A stretch of 64,000 nt of DNA, taken from CAYRGG01 sp964423745 (GTDB lineage Bacteria > Pseudomonadota > Gammaproteobacteria > Competibacterales > Competibacteraceae). The stretch lies in the NCBI GenBank assembly GCA_964423745.1, contig CAYRGG010000014.1, positions 22,447-86,446 on the forward strand, given 5' to 3'. This document shows, piece by piece, positions 61,507 through 64,000 of this stretch (position 1 is the stretch's first letter; every line of letters starts with the position of its first letter). Made by a program: the position numbers and the translations under genes. A model generated the notes under the pieces. It searched no databases. It was not told the origin of the DNA and saw nothing but the letters and a program-made list of their open reading frames with translations.

Positions 61507-62631
61507 ATGCATGAATTAACCGCGCTTATCCAAACTTGCCAGAACCTGCGTCAATCGGGCAACATGGCCGCCATCGCCACGGTGGTGAAGACCAGCGGCT
61601 CTACCTATCGGCGGCCAGGGGCACGTTTTTTGTTAGGCTCTGATGGTCGCAGCCTTGGCATGGTAAGCGGCGGTTGTCTCGAAAATGCGGTCCGCGATCA
61701 TGCTGAGCAGGTGTTAGCCAGCGGAAAACCTGCCTTAGTAACCTACGATGGTACCTCACCGGACGATATTGTGTGGGGCATGGGACTAGGCTGTGACGGT
61801 GTGGTGCACGCCCTTATCGAGCAAGTTGATCCCCAGCATTCTAATTATTTAGATTTTATCTCTGAATGCCTGGAACGGCGCCAATGCGGGGTGCTGGGGA
61901 CGGTCTTTGCCGTAGAAGATAGCTCTAAGATTCCTATTGGAATTCATCTTATGATGGATGCCGATGGTGGGGTGACATCCGATTGCGAAGCTTTAATGGC
62001 TTCTCAGATCATCATCGAGACAGCACAAAACCTATTGGTAGAGCAACGCTCAGCCGTAAAAACCCTCGCCATAAAAAACGCATTAATAGAGGTTTTTTTT
62101 GAATTCATTCAACCCCCCATTCCATTAATTATATTTGGTGCAGGTCCCGATGCGGCGCCCCTATCGCAACTCGCTAAAGGGTTGGGTTGGCATGTGACCG
62201 TGGTTGACCATCGTCCAGCCTACGCCAAGCGAGAACATTTTATGGTAGCCGACCAGGTTATTTTAAGTCGGCCAGAGGCAATAACGGACCATGTAACTTT
62301 AGACAGCCGCACTGTAGCGGTGGTTATGACCCATCACTATATGACTGATCGGGTACTGTTGGAGACGTTGCTGCCCTCCTCAATCCGTTATTTGGGTGCT
62401 TTAGGTCCAAGGAATCGTACTCAGCGCTTGTTGCAAGAAATCAAGGAAACCGGTTTAGTTCCATCAGAGCATAGGCTTGAGCACCTTTATGGACCAACAG
62501 GGCTCGATATTGGTGCAGAAACTCCCGAGGAAGTAGCGTTGGCTATCGTAGCTGAGATCCAAGCGGTGCTTACCCAACGCTCGGGCATGTCATTACGGCA
62601 TCGTGCAGGCGCTATTCACAGCAATGGTTAG
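61507..62631 (+). CDS. XdhC/CoxI family protein
   Basis: 374 residues from the ATG at 61507 with GGA about 9 bases upstream. An N-terminal XdhC_CoxI domain (ATVVKTSGSTYRRPGARFLL, MVSGGCLENAV, WGMGLGCDGVVHALIE) and a C-terminal Rossmann domain (LIIFGAGPDAAPLSQLAKGLGW, VTVVDHRPAYAK, VVMTHHYMTDRVLLETLL, RYLGALGPRNRTQRLL). Family members help mature molybdenum hydroxylases such as xanthine dehydrogenase or CO dehydrogenase by handling the cofactor. No xdhAB or cox genes are in the window, so its partner enzyme is elsewhere or unknown. Confidence 0.9.
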   Translation: MHELTALIQTCQNLRQSGNMAAIATVVKTSGSTYRRPGARFLLGSDGRSLGMVSGGCLENAVRDHAEQVLASGKPALVTYDGTSPDDIVWGMGLGCDGVVHALIEQVDPQHSNYLDFISECLERRQCGVLGTVFAVEDSSKIPIGIHLMMDADGGVTSDCEALMASQIIIETAQNLLVEQRSAVKTLAIKNALIEVFFEFIQPPIPLIIFGAGPDAAPLSQLAKGLGWHVTVVDHRPAYAKREHFMVADQVILSRPEAITDHVTLDSRTVAVVMTHHYMTDRVLLETLLPSSIRYLGALGPRNRTQRLLQEIKETGLVPSEHRLEHLYGPTGLDIGAETPEEVALAIVAEIQAVLTQRSGMSLRHRAGAIHSNG

Positions 62632-62646
62632 TTATGGAGGTTATGG

Positions 62647-62670
62647 AGGTTGTCATATTCATAACAACCT
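62647..62670 (+). other. Hairpin after the XdhC gene
   Basis: AGGTTGT (62647-62653) and ACAACCT (62664-62670) pair around 10 bases. No T-run follows, so it is at best a weak terminator; it lies 16 bases after the stop. A short direct repeat TTATGGAGG (62633-62641 and 62641-62649) is next to it. Confidence 0.35.
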
Positions 62671-62815
62671 GCAGTAACATCCCAAACCGGTAACTACCGT
62701 ATCTTACTGTGATAAAAAAGTATTTATTGCAACCATAACAATATCAAGCATGGCATCAATAATGCACAATTTTTAATTAGGTAATGTTAGCGAGGTAACT
62801 TCTTGGAGAGTGCAT

Positions 62816-63007
62816 ATGAACAAGAAAAGTCATGAAATCCGTAGTTTTAAATATCGCGATGCACCTTTTCACGTCTATTATTCACCAGATTTAGCCATTC
62901 GAACCCATGATCACGGTTACATATTGCGGTTGGTATCGGATTGGTTAGCTAATTATAGCCCTGACCTTTTTCAGTTGTTGCCAGAGTTTCGGACAGCAGC
63001 GCACTAG
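62816..63007 (+). CDS. Small unknown protein
   Basis: 63 residues from the ATG at 62816 (MNKKSHEIRSFKYRD), with GGAGAG about 6 bases upstream; a GTG two codons earlier is possible. It contains aromatic and charged residues (FHVYYSPDLAIRTHDHGY, LRLVSDWLANYSPDLFQLLP) and no signal or membrane segment. I do not recognise a family. The good ribosome binding site and balanced composition make a real gene plausible. Confidence 0.5.
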   Translation: MNKKSHEIRSFKYRDAPFHVYYSPDLAIRTHDHGYILRLVSDWLANYSPDLFQLLPEFRTAAH

Positions 63008-63126
63008 AACAAACGAGTGTATCTTCACCATGGAGCAGTTACCCAGCTATTAAAGATGTGGTGCTGTTCCAAAGTGTCGCCTGACGCCTATTTAGTTCAG
63101 TATTTCTCCTGCCCATAGCATAAAGA

Positions 63127-63155
63127 CGCAGCCAGTCCATGGACTGACGGCTGCG
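63127..63155. other. Nested palindrome upstream of leuS
   Basis: CAGTCCATGGACTG (63133-63146) is a perfect 14-bp palindrome flanked by CGCAGC (63127-63132) and GCTGCG (63150-63155), with a 3-base bulge ACG. It lies in the 293-base spacer between the small unknown gene and leuS. No T-run follows. It may be a terminator for the upstream unit, a cruciform, or a protein-binding site. Confidence 0.45.
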
Positions 63156-63300
63156 ACACCTCAGCTTGCGTACAGTTGTCATTGCCAATATTCTCAAGTT
63201 CACCGAGGATAGCGGTTGTTTCGGCTGGCTTGGGTACGCTATTCTTGACTTTTTGCTGTTAGGTTTGCAGCCAGATTTGGTTTAAAGCTAGGAAGACACC

Positions 63301-64000
63301 GTGATTGCCGCTGTTTATAATCCCCACGACGTTGAAGAACAGGCTCAGCTTTTCTGGGAAAGTCATCATATTTTTCGGGTGACGGAAGATCCTACCCGAG
63401 AGAAATTCTATTGCCTTTGTATGTTCCCGTATCCCAGTGGACAGCTACACATGGGTCATGTGCGCAACTACACCATCGGCGATGTCATTGCCCGCTTTCA
63501 GCGCATGTTAGGCAAAAACGTCTTGCAACCCATGGGTTGGGATGCTTTTGGTTTGCCAGCCGAGGGCGCGGCTATTAAACACGCTATGGCGCCTGCCCAA
63601 TGGACCTACGAAAACATCGCCCACATGCGCCAACAATTAAAGCGCATGGGCTTTGGTTACGATTGGGAGCGAGAAGTCACCACCTGTCGGCCCGATTATT
63701 ACCGTTGGGAGCAGTGGTTATTTACAAAACTCTTTGAAAAAGGGTTGGCCTATAAAAAAAGTGCCGTGGTGAACTGGGATCCGGTGGATCAAACCGTGTT
63801 GGCTAACGAGCAGGTCATCGATGGCCGCGGTTGGCGCTCGGGCGCTTTAGTAGAACGCCGCGAAATCCCCCAGTGGTTTCTGAAAATTACCGCCTATGCC
63901 GATGAGTTGTTGGCCGATTTGGATACGTTGGAAGGTTGGCCGGAGGCGGTGCGCACCATGCAGCGGAACTGGATTGGTCGTTCCGAAGGCGTGGAAGTGG
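63301..64000 (+). CDS. leuS: Leucyl-tRNA synthetase, 5' part (cut by window end)
   Basis: LeuRS charges tRNA-Leu. The first 233 codons are in the window, from a GTG at 63301 with AGGA 7 bases upstream; the frame continues past base 64000. The class I HIGH-type motif is seen as FPYPSGQLHMGHVRNY (about 42-57), with MGWDAFGLPAEGAAIKH and RMGFGYDWEREVTTC following. The zinc finger of E. coli-type LeuRS is lost: VNWDPVDQ and GRGWRSGALVE replace the ligand cysteines (VNWC, CWRC). The editing domain begins near the cut end. Confidence 0.97.
   Translation, partial: MIAAVYNPHDVEEQAQLFWESHHIFRVTEDPTREKFYCLCMFPYPSGQLHMGHVRNYTIGDVIARFQRMLGKNVLQPMGWDAFGLPAEGAAIKHAMAPAQWTYENIAHMRQQLKRMGFGYDWEREVTTCRPDYYRWEQWLFTKLFEKGLAYKKSAVVNWDPVDQTVLANEQVIDGRGWRSGALVERREIPQWFLKITAYADELLADLDTLEGWPEAVRTMQRNWIGRSEGVEV

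Overview
The window reads as chromosomal DNA of a free-living, respiring gammaproteobacterium of moderate G+C. The support is gene order more than any single gene. The runs def-fmt-rsmB-DUF4390-ntrY-ntrX-trkA-trkH, yebC-ruvC-ruvA-ruvB, ybgC-tolQ-tolR-tolA-tolB-pal-cpoB, and glrK-qseG-glrR (qseEGF type) are classical for Gammaproteobacteria, and two phasin genes point to polyester or lipid storage. I cannot name the genus. There is no phage, insertion sequence, CRISPR array, rRNA or tRNA gene that I can recognise.

Layout. 0.1-3.6 kb: rsmA, transaldolase, apaG, apaH, with tal inserted in the usual rsmA-apaG-apaH order. 3.8-6.1 kb: an AT-rich-fronted exported SGNH hydrolase with nearly identical tandem FG-GAP-like repeats, and a small exported protein. 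6.1-8.0 kb (minus): lgt-thyA and the decayed 3' end of an rlmI-like rRNA methyltransferase gene. 8.1-10.6 kb: glycogen phosphorylase. 10.7-21.9 kb (minus): TPR protein, methyltransferase, trkH, trkA, ntrX, ntrY, DUF4390, rsmB, fmt, def. 22.1-27.9 kb (plus): LysM lipoprotein, dprA, smg, topA, DUF1451. 27.9-34.4 kb (minus): Nudix hydrolase, histidine phosphatase, redoxin, DsbD, PGPGW protein, hemF, rhodanese, pcm-like. 34.6-40.9 kb: cysH, then a storage-lipid block (acyl-CoA-binding protein, WS/DGAT acyltransferase, phasin, patatin lipase, second phasin, TetR regulator). 41.4-43.2 kb (minus): nrtR-nadA with two tandem operator-like palindromes. 43.4-55.8 kb (plus): yebC-ruvCAB, glrK-qseG-glrR, an EF-hand protein on the opposite strand, and the Tol-Pal operon. 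55.8-60.8 kb (minus): a tetR-MFP-RND efflux operon with two matching operators. 61-64 kb (plus): a membrane protein, an XdhC-family protein, an unknown 63-residue protein and the start of leuS, cut by the window end.

The most useful observations beyond routine annotation are: (1) two copies of one operator, CTACCTACC-N4-GGTAGATT, one in front of the tetR gene and one in front of the efflux operon, with a tetR promoter placed so that the mRNA would be nearly leaderless; (2) two GTGT-N7-ACAC palindromes 24 bp apart directly upstream of nrtR-nadA, whose regulator has lost its catalytic Nudix glutamates; (3) a compact storage-granule locus in which a patatin lipase is bracketed by two paralogous phasins and accompanied by an acyl-CoA-binding protein and a wax-ester/triglyceride synthase; (4) an unannotated rlmI remnant; (5) several recent tandem duplications (SGNH repeats, tolA, the trkA 3' end, the phasin-patatin spacer) and a (TTAG)8 microsatellite. 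Protein functions are assigned from motifs and remembered family features; no database search was run.
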